From NCBI GenBank assembly GCA_948567375.1, contig OX419757.1:23002001-23066000 (forward strand): a stretch of 64,000 nucleotides of DNA, given 5' to 3'. Every line of letters begins with the position of its first letter. Position 1 is the first letter of the stretch. Below, one piece after another: positions 35,379 to 47,689 of the stretch. The notes below the pieces were generated by a model. It was not told the origin of the DNA, made no database searches, and saw nothing but the letters and a program-made list of their open reading frames with translations. This stretch comes from Lunularia cruciata. Lineage: Eukaryota > Streptophyta > Marchantiopsida > Lunulariales > Lunulariaceae. Both the position numbers and the translations under genes were made by a program.

Positions 35379-35865
35379 TGAGGAATTTCACAATAAGATC
35401 TCAAGTGCTCAATAGCAAGTAGTTGCTTGCCTTTGATCAAGGTGTGGATTGAAGGATCTGAAGGAGTGAACTTGTGCAAGTAGTGGATTGGGAAGCTCAT
35501 TATATATGATGTACCACAAAATCAAAGAATTGGACATTTGGCCAACATGAAGTGTATGCTAGAAGTTGTGCCTTTTTGGAAGGGTGAATCCACTTGCTTT
35601 GGTCATGACTTTGGAAGTGGAGGGTAGTGTCATCCACTATGGCACGTGATAGGAAAAAGAAAACAAAAGAATTACTTTCACTCTAAGTTCTAACCAAGAT
35701 TGCTCCTAAAGATGATGGCTTGCTTCACTTTAAGTGCTAATCCATTCCAATGTCATCATCATTGCGAGTGCATTCCACCCTTCCTAAAAGGCACAACTTG
35801 AAATGACTAAGAAAAACTTGTTCTTATTGATTATACTATAAGGATGTTGATACTAGACTATCACA
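35379..35865 (+). repeat. Family Y repeat, copy Y1, right part
   Basis: Continues 10379-12125 after element D. Aligns with 44587-45885 of Y2: the GAAATTTCACAATA, TGATCAAGGTG and GATTGGGAAGCTCAT blocks, then the end block TTCTTATTGATTATACTATAA...ACTATCACA. Y2 has extra sequence in the middle, including a 155-bp duplication. The end near CTATCACA resembles an LTR end (..CA). Confidence 0.6.
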
Positions 35866-37030
35866 CATGTAACAATATGGAGTTAGCAAACAAGTTATTG
35901 GAAGTTAATGAGCTAGAAGTCTAGGCTAAATATAGCAAAAAGAAGTACAACTACTCTATGAATGTGCTAGAAGCATCAAGAAAGCTTATGCATAGAATAT
36001 TCTAGAAGCACACAAGAAGCTTCTTGGTGAGAAGCTTCTAAGAATTTTCCAAGGGCAAAGTAAGTTATACACCAAATTGACAACTAGCTTAGCTTGTATG
36101 CCAAGCAAAGTACTAGCTTAGATTGCACTCCAAGCTAGAATTGGAGAAGCACTTGGAATGATGTAGGATAATCCCAAGTGCTAACAAGGAGAAGGAGTTT
36201 GGATATCATATGAGATCCATGGCCAAGTAACAAGGTGGCAAGCAAAGATATGTCATATAGGAGATAAGGAGCACTTGGAGAGGTGTAGAATGAACCCAAG
36301 TGCCTGAGGATATAACAACACTTGAAGTTGTGGGGGACCATTTGGAGTGCTTGTAGGAGTTGTAGCACATGGAGTGTTGGTTGGTGAGGCGTACATGCCC
36401 AAGTCCCAAGTGCCACCATGGTACTTAAAGGTAAGTGCAATTGCTAATTTGAGCTTGCCACCAATGGCACTTACCTCTAATGGCACTCACCACCAAGGGC
36501 CATTATCTACAAGATAACCATTGGCACTTGATAGACAAGTGTGGCATTGGAAAAAATGTTTGGCAAATAGACTTTTTGGCACATGAGAGAGTGACTTTGC
36601 CCAAGAGCAACACATAAGACCTTTGCCTATATAACAGTAAGTGCCCACTTGCTCTATAACCACCGGAGTGTTGAAGAATGACCAAGATTTGGGTGTATAA
36701 ATTGAATAGTCTAGCATGTAGTAGCACTTCACAATTGAACTTGTCTTCTTAGTTGATCGAGTAGTATCTTGCAAATTTTATGAATCAATGAGTGCTTAAA
36801 TTCATTTTTAAGAGTGGCACTTAGTGCAATCTTAGGTACTTGGTGAGAAGGGTGGTACTTAGTGGGTCATAACATCCTTTTGTGTGCAAGAATCATGGTA
36901 GTCACTCCTAAACTCATAAGAAGGCTCTGGAGGCCATTTGTAGATCCCTTGCTATGAACAAATGGGTTGTTTACTATAGGATGGATGTCATTAGAAGCAA
37001 GCACTTAGGATTCCTACCCTGGAATTGGGA
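35866..37030 (+). other. Promoter-like stretch rich in AAGTGC/GCACTT words, no gene
   Basis: About 1.2 kb without coding remains. It holds more than a dozen copies of AAGTGC or GCACTT in both directions between about 36150 and 36860, and TATA-like words (CTATATAACA near 36630, GTGTATAAATTG near 36690). It could be the U3 part of the Y2 repeat or a separate solo LTR starting at TGTAACAATATGG (35868). I could not find a matching end with a target duplication. Confidence 0.35.
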
Positions 37031-38688
37031 GTGATCAGACTTCCACATGATTACAAAATGAGAGTTAAGAGAGAAAAATTAAGGAGAATGTGGGAGAATC
37101 CATGGAATTGGACCAAGGACCATTGGCAAATGTTACTCGGCTTGGACATTGGGATTGTAGGAGCCATAATGATAGACACTGAATTCATAGCAAGGAGTTG
37201 ACACCCAAAGTTAAAAGCTACTTTGATAGTAAACACTCCAAGAATGATGGATGGAGCTAGTTACAAGGACCGTACTATAAGAGCCATTGTAGAGGCAATT
37301 ATTTAACTCTTCAAACAGAAATAAACTACCTATTTAACCAATGGCCAGGTAGTGTTCTTTGATTACATGTATGCAAGAGAGCTTGTAGATTGGGCCAAAA
37401 TGTTTAATGAGCAATGCAATCTCCTGCACGAAGATTTTCAAAGTCAAAAGGAGAGCCACTTATCTTGCTCCCTTTGCAATGCATTACTACATGGGAACAA
37501 ACCTCTTAACCAAGGTAGAGATGAAGAGGTTCCCTATCCATTCTCATTTTGCAAGTTATTTTGAGGAACAACCTAAAGAACATAAAGATTGATTGGCAGA
37601 TGCCAAGTTTGCAAATACATGCCAGTTTTTGCTTGTAGGTCTTGCTCAAGGCTCTAAAGAGAAAGAATACCACCTCAAAGAAGCAACCTCTTCCTCCAAC
37701 CAAGAAGTCAAAGGCAAGTACCCAAACTATTGAATTGTCCTCTTTGGAAGATGAAGCCAAGGACACTAAAGCTAATGAAGATGAAGATGAGTAGGAGCAA
37801 AGGTCCTTCACTCTACAAGGATTGACCTCCACCCAAGTTAGTGCAAATGCAAGATGGTGCAAACTTCATCATCCACTAAGTGGATCTTGCTCTACATTTG
37901 ATGGAAGGACTAATTCTCAAGTACCAAGCTAAGTGCCCTAATGTGTTGGACTATGCCATGTTGATCAAGGCCGTGCAAGTTCACCCTTGGAAGGCCAAAG
38001 AAGACTTGGTGAAGGAGGAGTCAACAAAGGCTAGAGACTTGAACAAGGCAAAGGCTTTGAATCTAAGTGCCTTGACGTAAGAGAACCATGAGCTAAAGTG
38101 GAGAAATGCCATAATTGAGAACAAACAAGATCATTAGGCACTAGAGACCAACAAGTTCAAGGGGGTTGGAAGAAAGTCTGCCTCAAATTTGAGCAGTTCA
38201 AAAAGGAAGCCAAAGACTGATTTTGTAGCAAGTGCCAAGAATTAGATAGCACTTGGAGTGCCTTGTAGGAGAAGCATGACCAAGTAATGATGCAAGAGCT
38301 GCAAATGCAAGAATACCAAATGGAAGTGGCAATTCATTTGGAACCTCTTGGCAAGGAGGCAGTGAGGAACAAGTGGAGCATACGGAAAGCCTCCAAGGAC
38401 TAGAGGAATAGAAGGCCAATTGGAGCAGGAAATCTAAACAAAGAGAGGAAGATGAGTTGAAGGCATTGTATTGAGTAGAAGAAATCCAAGCCCTATTCAT
38501 GGAAATGCTAAAAGAAGAGGGATTAATGTAGGCCGTGAGAACTAAACGCCACAAATTTAAGATGCAAGTCCAATGCTTGCAAAATCAGGCCTACAAGGAA
38601 GAATGCATGAACAACCTATTCCTACACTTGAAGGAGCATCTAGATAAAAAAAAGTAAATGAAGTGTGCTAGAATTTCTTGTTAAAAAT
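37030..38688 (+). pseudogene. Family Y protein remnant, copy Y2
   Basis: Plus-strand coding remains. An N-terminal globular part (37050-37560) reads MRVKREKLRRMWENPWNWTK, then QVVFFDYMYARELVDWAKMF at about 37347-37405. These match the word order TTY...QVVFF of LTR C at about 16050. After an acidic Lys/Glu stretch (37700-37800) come a piece at 37880-38080 with YQAKCPN and KAKEDLVKEE-TKARDLNKAKALN, and a coiled-coil-like E/K/Q-rich remainder to about 38650. Interrupted by stops and frameshifts. Solo LTR F is inserted at 38689. Same protein class as the family X LTR frame; function unknown. Confidence 0.55.
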
Positions 38689-39346
38689 TGTGACAACCCA
38701 ACAAGTATCACTTTTTGTGGTAATCAGCAAGTAAAAGTTCATTCCCACAAAGATACCAGTCAGAAATGGTCAAATACTAAGCAAACAAGAACAATTTTGT
38801 TCTTCTTGAGTTCATCTTTAGTCTCCTAGTTAGAAACCACACCTAAAAGAGAGTAACAAGCACTGACTTGTAGTCTTGTCACAAATTATACACTCATAAT
38901 CACAATACTATCCAATCTTTCCAAACCAACTTTGATTGTGATGATTTAGATTCTCCTAACGATGGGTATTTCACTACAAAATGACTTTGCTTTAGAATTG
39001 CGTTCCACCCCTCCATTGAAGGCACAACTTCCTTGATCAAAATTGATTCACATCAAACTCACATTGCACTCACAAATGTAGAATACTACCAACACTACAA
39101 TGCTTCACAGATTTGTCAAACCATTTCTTTGATTGCATTTCACTCAAGATCAAACACATAAAATGAAGATCAAGGTTGTGGAATCCAACATCCAACAAGC
39201 ACACTGACTTGCAGTTCTAAATTCTCCAAACATTCCCAAGCACACACACAAACTTGATACACAGAATTAAGCTCAAGCAATGAGCACTAAGATACACCAC
39301 TTTGCTCAATCTATCTTTAGAAATTTGCAGTATTGAACAACATAAG

Positions 39347-40990
39347 TGCGGTATCCACACTTTTTAAGAAGTAATGTACAATCAAGGCGGAATTGAACCC
39401 AAATGGAGATAAAAGAAGAAGAATCAAGTCTTTGGATTGAACCCAAAGAAGCTTATTTGGTGTCAAAGGAAGAGGGAGTGCAGACGCTGAAGGAGGGTTA
39501 TTTCCCATCATAATGGAAATTGCAAGTCAGGATTATTGTGGGGGCTATATCTCAATGACCACATGTCCAAATCATGCGTGCTATGTTTCATTGGAAGCAT
39601 CTCTTCTAGGGCTTTTTTTTGCCACCAAAATCATAGAGTTTGGAGTTCTATAGCAAGAGTAAAAATAATTTGAAGTTTATGTAGTAGATGTACAAAGTAG
39701 TTGAAGGACTTTGCGTTGGTGTCTTCGGGTCTATGTGACTTTGGGTGTAGAGACTTTGGGTCTAAAGTTTTCACCTCATGAAAAATGTGATTCAATCCAA
39801 GGTAGTCAAACATTAGATGCAAGCGTCTTTGGTCAGATGTTTGAAGCGTCTGAAGTAGTTAGGATAGAGAAAGAAGAGATAGTTAGGGTACCTATGACTT
39901 CAATTTTAGTCTTGATTGAAATTCTGATATAGTTAGAAAAGAAAATAGTTGTAGTGAATGAACTCAGAGTGCAAGATCAGACAGTAGATGTCTTTGGGAC
40001 AATTACTTGCAACATTAAATAGAGCGGGTTGCAAAATAAGGATGTAGATAGATTACATAGGTCTCTTATTAATTTCAGAACAAAGAAGTAGTCAAATTGA
40101 TAGAAGACTTGGTGATAAAGATAGACCCAAAGATAGAGCAGTATGTGCAGTTACTTTAGGTTTGGAAGTTGAACTAGAAGTAGATATTAATTTGGAGTAG
40201 TAACACTTTTGAGATTTGGAGAGGTGGATATGAAGAGATGCATTGTCATTTCTGATCTACAAGTTTGTAGACTTGTTAGGAAATGGTTTAGGAAGTTATA
40301 TAACTGCTGAAGAGCTTTTTCTATTTAAAAGTGGAATTTGCAATGTGATGTTGTTCAATATTGATATTCTTGAGAAAGATAAAGCAAAGTGTTGATCCCA
40401 ATGCTTGTCGCTTGAGCTGAATGCTGAGTATCGACTCTATGTGTGTGTTTGTGAGTGTTGGGAGAAATTTAGTGCAATTCCGAGGGTTAGATGTTCGATT
40501 CTACATCTTTGATTCCATTCTGTGTGTTTGATCTTGAGTGGATAGCAATCAAAGCAATGCCTTGATAGATCTAAGAGGAATTGTAGTGCTGGTAGTATTC
40601 TGCATTTGTGAAAGCAATGATGAGGTGATGTGAAAAAATTTAGATTGAGGAAGTTGTGCCTTTAGTGGAGAGATAGAACACAATTCTGAGGCAAAGTTGT
40701 TTTAGAGTGAAGTAACCAGTTTAAAGAGAGACTAAATGATCACAATCAAGTTTGTTTAAAAAGATTTGAAAGATTTGTGATTATGAGTGTGTAATTTGTC
40801 ACAAGAATTGCTATTGAGTGCTTGTTACTCTCTTCTAGGTGTAGTTTCTACTAGAGAGATTAAAGAAGAACTCAAGAAGAACTGATTTGGTTACTTTGCT
40901 TCATATTTGGATATTTCTGACTTGTATCTCTACGAGAACAAACTTTGCTTACCTGATTATTGCAAAAGTAATACTTGTTGGGTTATCACA
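39347..40990 (+). mobile_element. Solo LTR E, short plus-oriented family X LTR
   Basis: 1644 bp from TGCGGTATCCACA to GGTTATCACA, flanked by a perfect 5-bp duplication ATAAG (39342-39346, 40991-40995). It keeps both ends of the family X LTR but lacks the middle, that is, most of the coiled-coil frame. The insertion splits LTR F: the flanks read ...GAACAACATAAG and ATAAGACAGCAAATGCC, matching uninterrupted sequence near 6500-6535. Confidence 0.9.
39840..40200 (+). pseudogene. C-terminal remnant of the LTR-encoded coiled-coil protein in LTR E
   Basis: Only the end of the frame survives. The words ASEVVRIEKEE and MTSILVLIE match FIEEVRIEKEN and MTSILVQTE of the D copy. The conserved C-terminus TLGLEVELEVDINLE ends at the stop 40198-40200. 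The coiled-coil part is deleted. Confidence 0.55.
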
Positions 40991-41134
40991 ATAAGACAGC
41001 AAATGCCTCCTTTAAATTGGTCGAGCACTTTGATAGTTAACTAACTAGAATACCATTCCACAATAACTTACAAACTTGTAAATCCAAAATGACAATGCGC
41101 CTCTTCATATGTGCCTCTTCCTATCTCAAATCAA

Positions 41135-43622
41135 TTACTCCTCCGATCTGATGTCTACCTTGAGTTTGGCTGCCAAACCTGATGTTCCTTCACAAATTTC
41201 ACCTTCCTTGGGTCTACCTAATTCCACTATATCTTCTACCAATTCCATCAATTCTTCACTACACTCTATAATTAAGACCATGGGTAATCTATTTATGTCT
41301 TTATCTTTTGACCCACCTATCCCTAATGTCTCAAAAAATTGATCCAAAGACACTTGCACTCCTACTTCTGCTACTTCAGACTTCTAATCTTTCTTCACAC
41401 TACTCTAAAGTCTATCTAACTCTGAATGTACTGAATCTAGTCTAAGACACACATTGTACCCTACCTCTAACATCTTCCTATCTACTTGATCTCTCAAGTG
41501 AATCAATAATTGATTCAACTCAATGTCTTTTGCTTTCTTCTTCCTCGTCTCATGCACTAGCAATTTCAACTTGTGCAGTCTTGCTTCCTCCAACTAACAC
41601 TCAGACATTGTACCTAGCATTGCCTTCACCCTCACCACTACTTCTTCAATTGTCTCCTGCCTTGGCATCTACAGCTTCTCTCTCTCTGCTAACAACTCTT
41701 CATGATACATCTTTACCTCATCTTCCATCTTGGCCTTCAAAGCTTCCTTCTCCTTCACACTTTGCCCAAAATGCTCTTCCATTCCTCTTATCAACCCATG
41801 CAATTGCTCTCCTTCCCAATTTTGTGTAGTTAACTCCTCTGCCAAGCTTGATCTTTCTCCACTGCACTTGTCTTCAAACTCTCCAACTCTTGTCTCATTA
41901 TTGTTGTCATAGCTTTCAAATGAATGACCTTCACTTGCATATCATGCACTTTTGCTCTCAAGGCTTGTCTTTGCCATCTGCTCCCTTCTTTCTTCTTCTT
42001 GCTTTGCCATGGCTTTGCCTCTCTTCACGAAGTCTTCCATTAGGCTCTCAATCTTCTTCCTCCTAAGCTCTACCTCAGTCTTGAGTTTTGCTTATTCCTG
42101 ATCTCTATGAATTAACTTTCTTAACTCCAAACTCTCCTCACTTATATATTGCACTACTGCCAATTCATCTTTCAATTCAGAGTGATCTCTTTTCAGCTCT
42201 TCCTCTTCTTCTTTAATTGCAACAACACGGGACAAACTATCTACAACAAGTACTCTACCACATCAAAGACCCTTGAACTCTTGGGTTGCTTAGGCTCTTC
42301 TCTCCTCACTTCTTTTATTAGAGCTTTACTCCAAATTCTTAACCTCCTCACTCTCAAAGGCATGTCATCTCGTTCTTTGGTGTCAGCATCATCTTTGCCC
42401 CATTGCTAAACTTCTATTTCACCTTCACTTTTGCTGCTTGATCCTCTGCTCTGCAGTATAAGCTCTGGTTCTTCTTCTTCTCTTGAGTCTTCTGACTTGT
42501 ACTCGGCTTCAACTTCCAACTCTTCTGCTCTTGACAACTCATTGATTACTATGATGTCTTGCCTCACGTTCACCTTCCTTGTCTTCTTTGGTTGGACCGG
42601 CAACATGCTCTCCTTGGGATGACTTCTCTTCCTTGTCCTTGGGATATTCATTGCTATCCTCATGTGCTGCCCCATTCTTGCCTAATGTTTGTCACTACTT
42701 TGGATGTGTTGGATGTATTGTTATTCCTCCTCATTTGTAGCTTTTTGTAAATGTGTATGAAAGTGAGACACCATCTTCCTTTGCTCGGTCTCCTTCATCA
42801 GGTTCGACCCAAGTAGAAATGTGTAGCAAATGGCACCAAGTAGTAGGGAGCATCTTGATCTCTCTAACACCACACCATCTATCTTGTTCTTTTGTGAAAA
42901 CACTTTGCCCAATTCACCGACGCTCTTGCAAAAATCTAATGAAAGAACACCGCTTGGTGCTTCATCCTGTTCGTCATGCAATCCAACTTGAAGAGTGCCG
43001 TCATCACCGTCTCCTCTGCATACTCTCCCTTCCCAAGGAACATAGCCCTAGTTTCCTCACCGGCCTCTCTTCCCAACACCAATCTCCAATCAGACTCTGT
43101 CCATTGAATTAGATTTCCTTACTTCTCTTCATTCTCAGGTCCCTCCTCACAATCACTTGCAGCTACTTTTGGCATGAACCATGGAAAACTCAAGTTCTAG
43201 TTCTAGGCCAAAAATGTGATACAAAGCCTATTCAGCACTTCAATCCTAGCTATCATATCTGATCTTCAAATAACCAGATTTGTTACTGCAAGTGAAGGGC
43301 TCTTCTTCTCACCCTTCTTTGGCATTGTGCAATCTCTAATGCATGATAATTGAAAGATAATTCTACCATCTCTTGGTCTCAAGATCCTAACTCCTTTAGA
43401 ATTGTTAAACATAAAACTATCAGTTGGCTTTACAACAGGCACTCCTTTAGGTTGATAGTGGCTTAGGATACTTGTGTGACATTTTCAAATCCCCTTGACA
43501 AAGTCTCAATTTTATAGTGCTTTGTTCATTGGTCATTCTTCCATCACTCTTTATTGAAGCTCACACCTTCTTCATAAGTTTATCTTGGTGCTATAAAGGT
43601 TAGTCATTCACGCCTTAGTCAT
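41135..43622 (-). pseudogene. LTR-encoded coiled-coil protein, copy in LTR F
   Basis: Start near 43622 (ATG-ACT-AAG-GCG followed by an immediate stop). Open pieces: 42675-42406, Lys/Arg- and Glu-rich with RAEELEVEAEYKSED, matching the acidic piece of copy A; coiled-coil remains to about 41700; 41593-41405 with ARLHKLKLLVHETRKKKAKD and LLIHLRDQVDRKMLEV; and 41359-41135 ending GLAAKLKVDIRSEE-stop. Landmark order and spacing agree with copies A and C. Confidence 0.6.
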
Positions 43623-43895
43623 TTTCTTACATGTGCTTTCTTGATTGACAAATCCAAAGGAAAGTTGTTACGCCATCTTTGCATCAAGTTGATCATCCTG
43701 GGGTGAAGTTTGCTTACTTCAAGTTTCTCTATGCCAAGCCTGATCCAAGTACTTCCGTTCTAACACAAAGTCACTTTACTTTGGGTTGCAATTCAAAGAC
43801 ACAATTCTTCTTCTTTCAATGCCATTAGGGTTCAATATGACTTTGTTAGTACACTTCTTCAAAATGGAACAAAAACAAAAAATGTGGGTACCACA

Positions 43896-45888
43896 AAAAA
43901 TTTTAGATATCAAGCCCAGACAGATCAATTAATTAGATACTTGAGAGGTGAAAAAAGCCCTTCACCTCTTTAAGTTCCAACTCAAGGCACTCCTCCAAAA
44001 GGAAGTCCTTCAATTAGATAGGTACTCTTTAGAAAGAATTAGGTACTGAGAGTTATACAATAGTGAAGCATTCTGAGTAGGCCAGTCATGCCTACACTCA
44101 ACATTACATGTATTTTAGAGGAGTGCACTAAGAGTTGAGTGGCACTTGGAGTTGTAAAGAGTTCAAGAGAAGTACGCTCGGATTGGTATTGCACTAGGAG
44201 TTGTATATACTTGAAGAGGAGGGCCCTTGGGTTTGTACATGTACTCAAGGTTGTACACTAAAAATAGATTATTTGGGGTCTGATATCTCCCTTGACACAT
44301 GTAGTAGCCTAATCATTGTGCAAATGATTAGGATAAGATAGGGTTAGGATAATAGAATCAATGATGGATAGTTTAGACTCTGATTTTAGAATTCACTTGC
44401 AATTTTGATCCCTTTGGCTTGGAAGCCAAATTTGTATATAAGGCAAAGTGCTATTGGTGCTCATGTTTGTTCATTCATTCTTTTGGAATACAAGCTTTGC
44501 TTACTAGTAAAGATTGCTCTCACTTCTTTTTAAGTTTTGTGTCCTACATTTTGCATAGTGTTTAATGTATAATCAAGAGTGGAGGTGAGAAATTTCACAA
44601 TAGGGCTTTAATGCTCAATGCCAAGTAGGCTTTTTCCCCTGATCAAGGTGTCCACCAAAGAATTCAAAGCAATGAAATTGTGCAACAAGTGGATTGGGAA
44701 GCTCATCATGTTAAAAATGCCACAAAATTGAGAACTCTAGATAGGAAGTAGCAAAGAGATAAGTTCTGCAAGTTGTGCCTTTTGGGAAGGGTAGAACAAA
44801 TTTGCAAATAATGCATGTTTGGATGGAATGGCACTTAGAGTAGAATGAACCATCACCTTCAAGAGAAATCTTAGCTAGATTTTAGAGTGAAAGTGAATAG
44901 TTTGATGATTTTGTTTCTGTTTTATTGTGCCATAAAGTGTGATACTACACTCTTCTTGGAGTGGTGTTTGCCTAAGAGGTTGTAATACTAATAGCTAGAT
45001 ATATTATCTAGAGGTGAAAATTGACTTGATAATATCTAGAATGATATTAGGTATGATAGGCTAGGTAGATCAGATAGAGGTGTTGCTAAAAGAGCACTTC
45101 TATTAATAGAGCAGGAGTCTAAAATAGCCTAAAGATGTAATACAAATATCTAGACATATTATATAGAAGTGAAAATTGGCTTGGTAACATCTTGAAGGAT
45201 GTTATAGATAATAAACTAAGTAGATCAAATAGAGGTATCACCATGAGAATACTTCTACTAATAGGGTAGGAGTCAAAAATAGTCAAAACTTAAGAGCCAA
45301 TTTTAGAGGCCTAAATGGATGAATAAGGCCTAAAAATGAACAAAGTCCTCCCAAAAATATTGTATATGTTGGCCTTTCCTCCCATATGTATGTCTCATTG
45401 AGAGCTTTTGAACAGTACCTCACCCATGCGATATTAAGATTCCTAGAGAAGATTCCCTGAGAAGATTCCCTAAATATTCTCTCTGGTCAAAGCTTGTTGG
45501 ACCAACTAGATAGGATCAGAACCAACATGTCATCTATGCATGCAACTAATCTAAGGGTAGAGCTCCCTGCCAGGTCACCTATCCATGTATCTGATCCAAG
45601 GGTGGAGCTTCTTTTGAAGGAATCCTCTTGCTATATAATAAAGTCAAGGTGCTCCTTTGGGGCATCAGAGTATTGAGAATGTGAAGGTTGTGTTTCCTCT
45701 CCTATGTTTCTTTTAAGGTTTCTTATCCTCAAAAGATTATAGAGGTTAAATAGGAGTTAATAAAGAAGCTGAGATTTGGTGACAAGTGTTTATTTCCCTT
45801 CACTTTCAAGCATTTCAGAATAGTATCCTTGTGGGAATAAACTATTCTTATTGACTATACTATAAATACATCAACACTAAGCTATCAT
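43896..45888 (+). repeat. Family Y repeat, copy Y2, right part
   Basis: Continues 37030-38688 after LTR F. Contains the TCAAGAGTGGAGGTGAGAAA block (uninterrupted version of the element D target), the CTGATCAAGGTG block and ends near GCTATCATA at 45888. No open frame of note. A tandem duplication lies at 44982-45291. Confidence 0.6.
44982..45291. repeat. Tandem duplication, period 155 bp
   Basis: Two units starting GTAATACTAATAGCTAGATA (44982) and GTAATACAAATATCTAGACA (45137), alike through AGGAGTCTAAAATAG and AGGAGTCAAAAATAG. They are clearly diverged. Absent from Y1, so it arose within Y2. Confidence 0.8.
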
Positions 45889-47645
45889 AGTAGAGTATAA
45901 GCCAAAGTATTTGGTCCTAAGGTCTACATGCACTAATCATGCTCTTGAGAGATATGGTACTTGGTTTTTGTTAGACCAAGTGGATAAGGATGATACAGCC
46001 TTCAAAGATGATCCAAGTGTACTGATCATGGAGCAAGGGGAATCCTATTCCTATAGGGAGGCTCAAGCATCATATGAGAAGCTTGATTGAGGCATAGGGA
46101 GACAAAGTCACTTCTTGGCAACAAGATTTGGGAGCAAGTGGAGCTACTTACAAGCATGCAAGTGGTGGATAGAAAGTGGGTGAATCAAAAGAAGGATGGA
46201 CCCATTAATGGTGTTTTTACAATGCTAGGTTGGTGATTAATGGTTCCACATAGCAAAAAGGTGTGGACTATAACAAATTCTTCTTGTTAGCAGCCAATTA
46301 CTCAACTATTAGGTTAATTTCTTCACTTGTTGCATTATTTGGTCTTACTTTAGATTAAATGGATGTTGTCACAAGCTTCTTGTATAGAATATTGGATGAA
46401 GAGATCTTCATAAGACAATCAATTAGTTTCATGAGGAGAAAACAAGAGATTGGTTTGAAGGTCATTTAAGTCTCTCTAGAAATTAAAATTAAATCCTTGG
46501 TAGTGGAACAAAAAGTTTGACAATTTCATGCAAGCATAAGGATTTACACAATTTGTGTTTGATCCTTATGCATGCTTGAAGGTATGAATAATCAACCTTT
46601 TTGTCTCATTATTCTAGTCTTATATATAGATAACATGCTTATAGCTACAAAGGTTAAATATAATTTTGCTAAAATTAGTGATCAATTATGCTTAAAGTTT
46701 AGTATAAGGGATTTATGTCTAGTGAAAAGGATCTTAGGCATAGAGATTTGAAGGGAGGTCAAGGTGGGAAAGTGATGGTTGACATAGAGCAAGTATGCAA
46801 GGAAGGTACTTACTAGGTTCAAGATAGGATGTGTGAAGGTTATAACTACTTCCTTGACATCACATTTCAAGCTTTCAATAGCTTATGTCCAATGGATACT
46901 ATAAACAAAGGAATGACATTGCAGGTACTTTATAATAGTGCTATATAGTCTCATACATATGATGGTGTGTAGTAGGCCATATATAACATATATTGTAGAT
47001 TATGTTTAATAAGTACATCCTAATCTAGAAAAAAAACACTAAGAAGTAATCAAGTGAATATTTTGCTACATTGCTACATCAAGGGTATGACAAAGGTTAG
47101 ATTGTTATCCAATGCAAGATTGAAGAAGGCCAAGTCATTCTCAAGGTTTAAAGATGTTGACTATGGATAGATTTAGTAATAGACAATAACAAGGTATGGA
47201 TTCATACTCATTGGTGGATGTATACGTTGGAGATCTATGTTGTAGAAGTATGTAGATCAAAATCTAATTTGTAGGTGGAATATGTGACTATTGTAGAAGT
47301 AGCAATGGAAGTCTTTTAGGTCATTGGAATCATCATAGAGATTAGATTTGCACAATGTCATTTCAATCTCCATTTTGATATTCATAATGCTTTGCACCTT
47401 GATATGAACTAGGTGAAGGATAGCAAGATGAAGCATATTGACATCAAGTACCACTTTATCAGATGGGCAACATCTGATAAGCAAATTGAGCTAGTCAAGA
47501 TTTATAAAAAGCTCAACTTTGGCCAAGCATTGACCAAGGTGATTTCTTTGGATGGTTTTACAAGATATCATGCAAAGTTGTATATTTGCACAGGAGGTAA
47601 TGCTCTACTTGAAATTATTAAATTTATGTTATGTTCTATCCAATG
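45889..47645 (+). pseudogene. Ty1/copia reverse transcriptase and RNase H remnant
   Basis: The sequence decays but keeps copia landmarks in order. Near 46160-46215 is DRKWVNQKKDG (usual KWVFKIKKDG). Near 46250-46400 are GVDYNKF, TIR-ISSLVALFGL and QMDVVTSFL, the first reverse transcriptase block. Near 46610 is LILYIDNMLIATK in place of LLLYVDDMLIAGK, so the catalytic DD has become DN. Near 46800 is KYARKVLTRF. At 47413-47646 is the RNase H end SKMKHIDIKYHFIR, IELVKIYK and QALTKV. The upstream copia domains are missing and may lie beyond the left window edge if the whole pile is nested in this element. Confidence 0.8.
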
Positions 47646-47689
47646 AATTTGGCTATAGTTTAATTCTAGTTAATCTATGTCATAAGGAG

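Larger units (their letters stand above)
38689..43895 (-). mobile_element. Solo LTR F (family X), split by solo LTR E
   Basis: On the minus strand it starts TGTGGTACCCACATTTT at 43895 and ends GGGTTGTCACA at 38689. Without LTR E it is about 3.56 kb. Flanks are AAAAT (38684-38688) and AAAAATTTT (43896 onward), consistent with a short A/T duplication blurred by A-run slippage. The outer flanks join to restore family Y, comparable with 11605-11640 of Y1. Confidence 0.82.
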
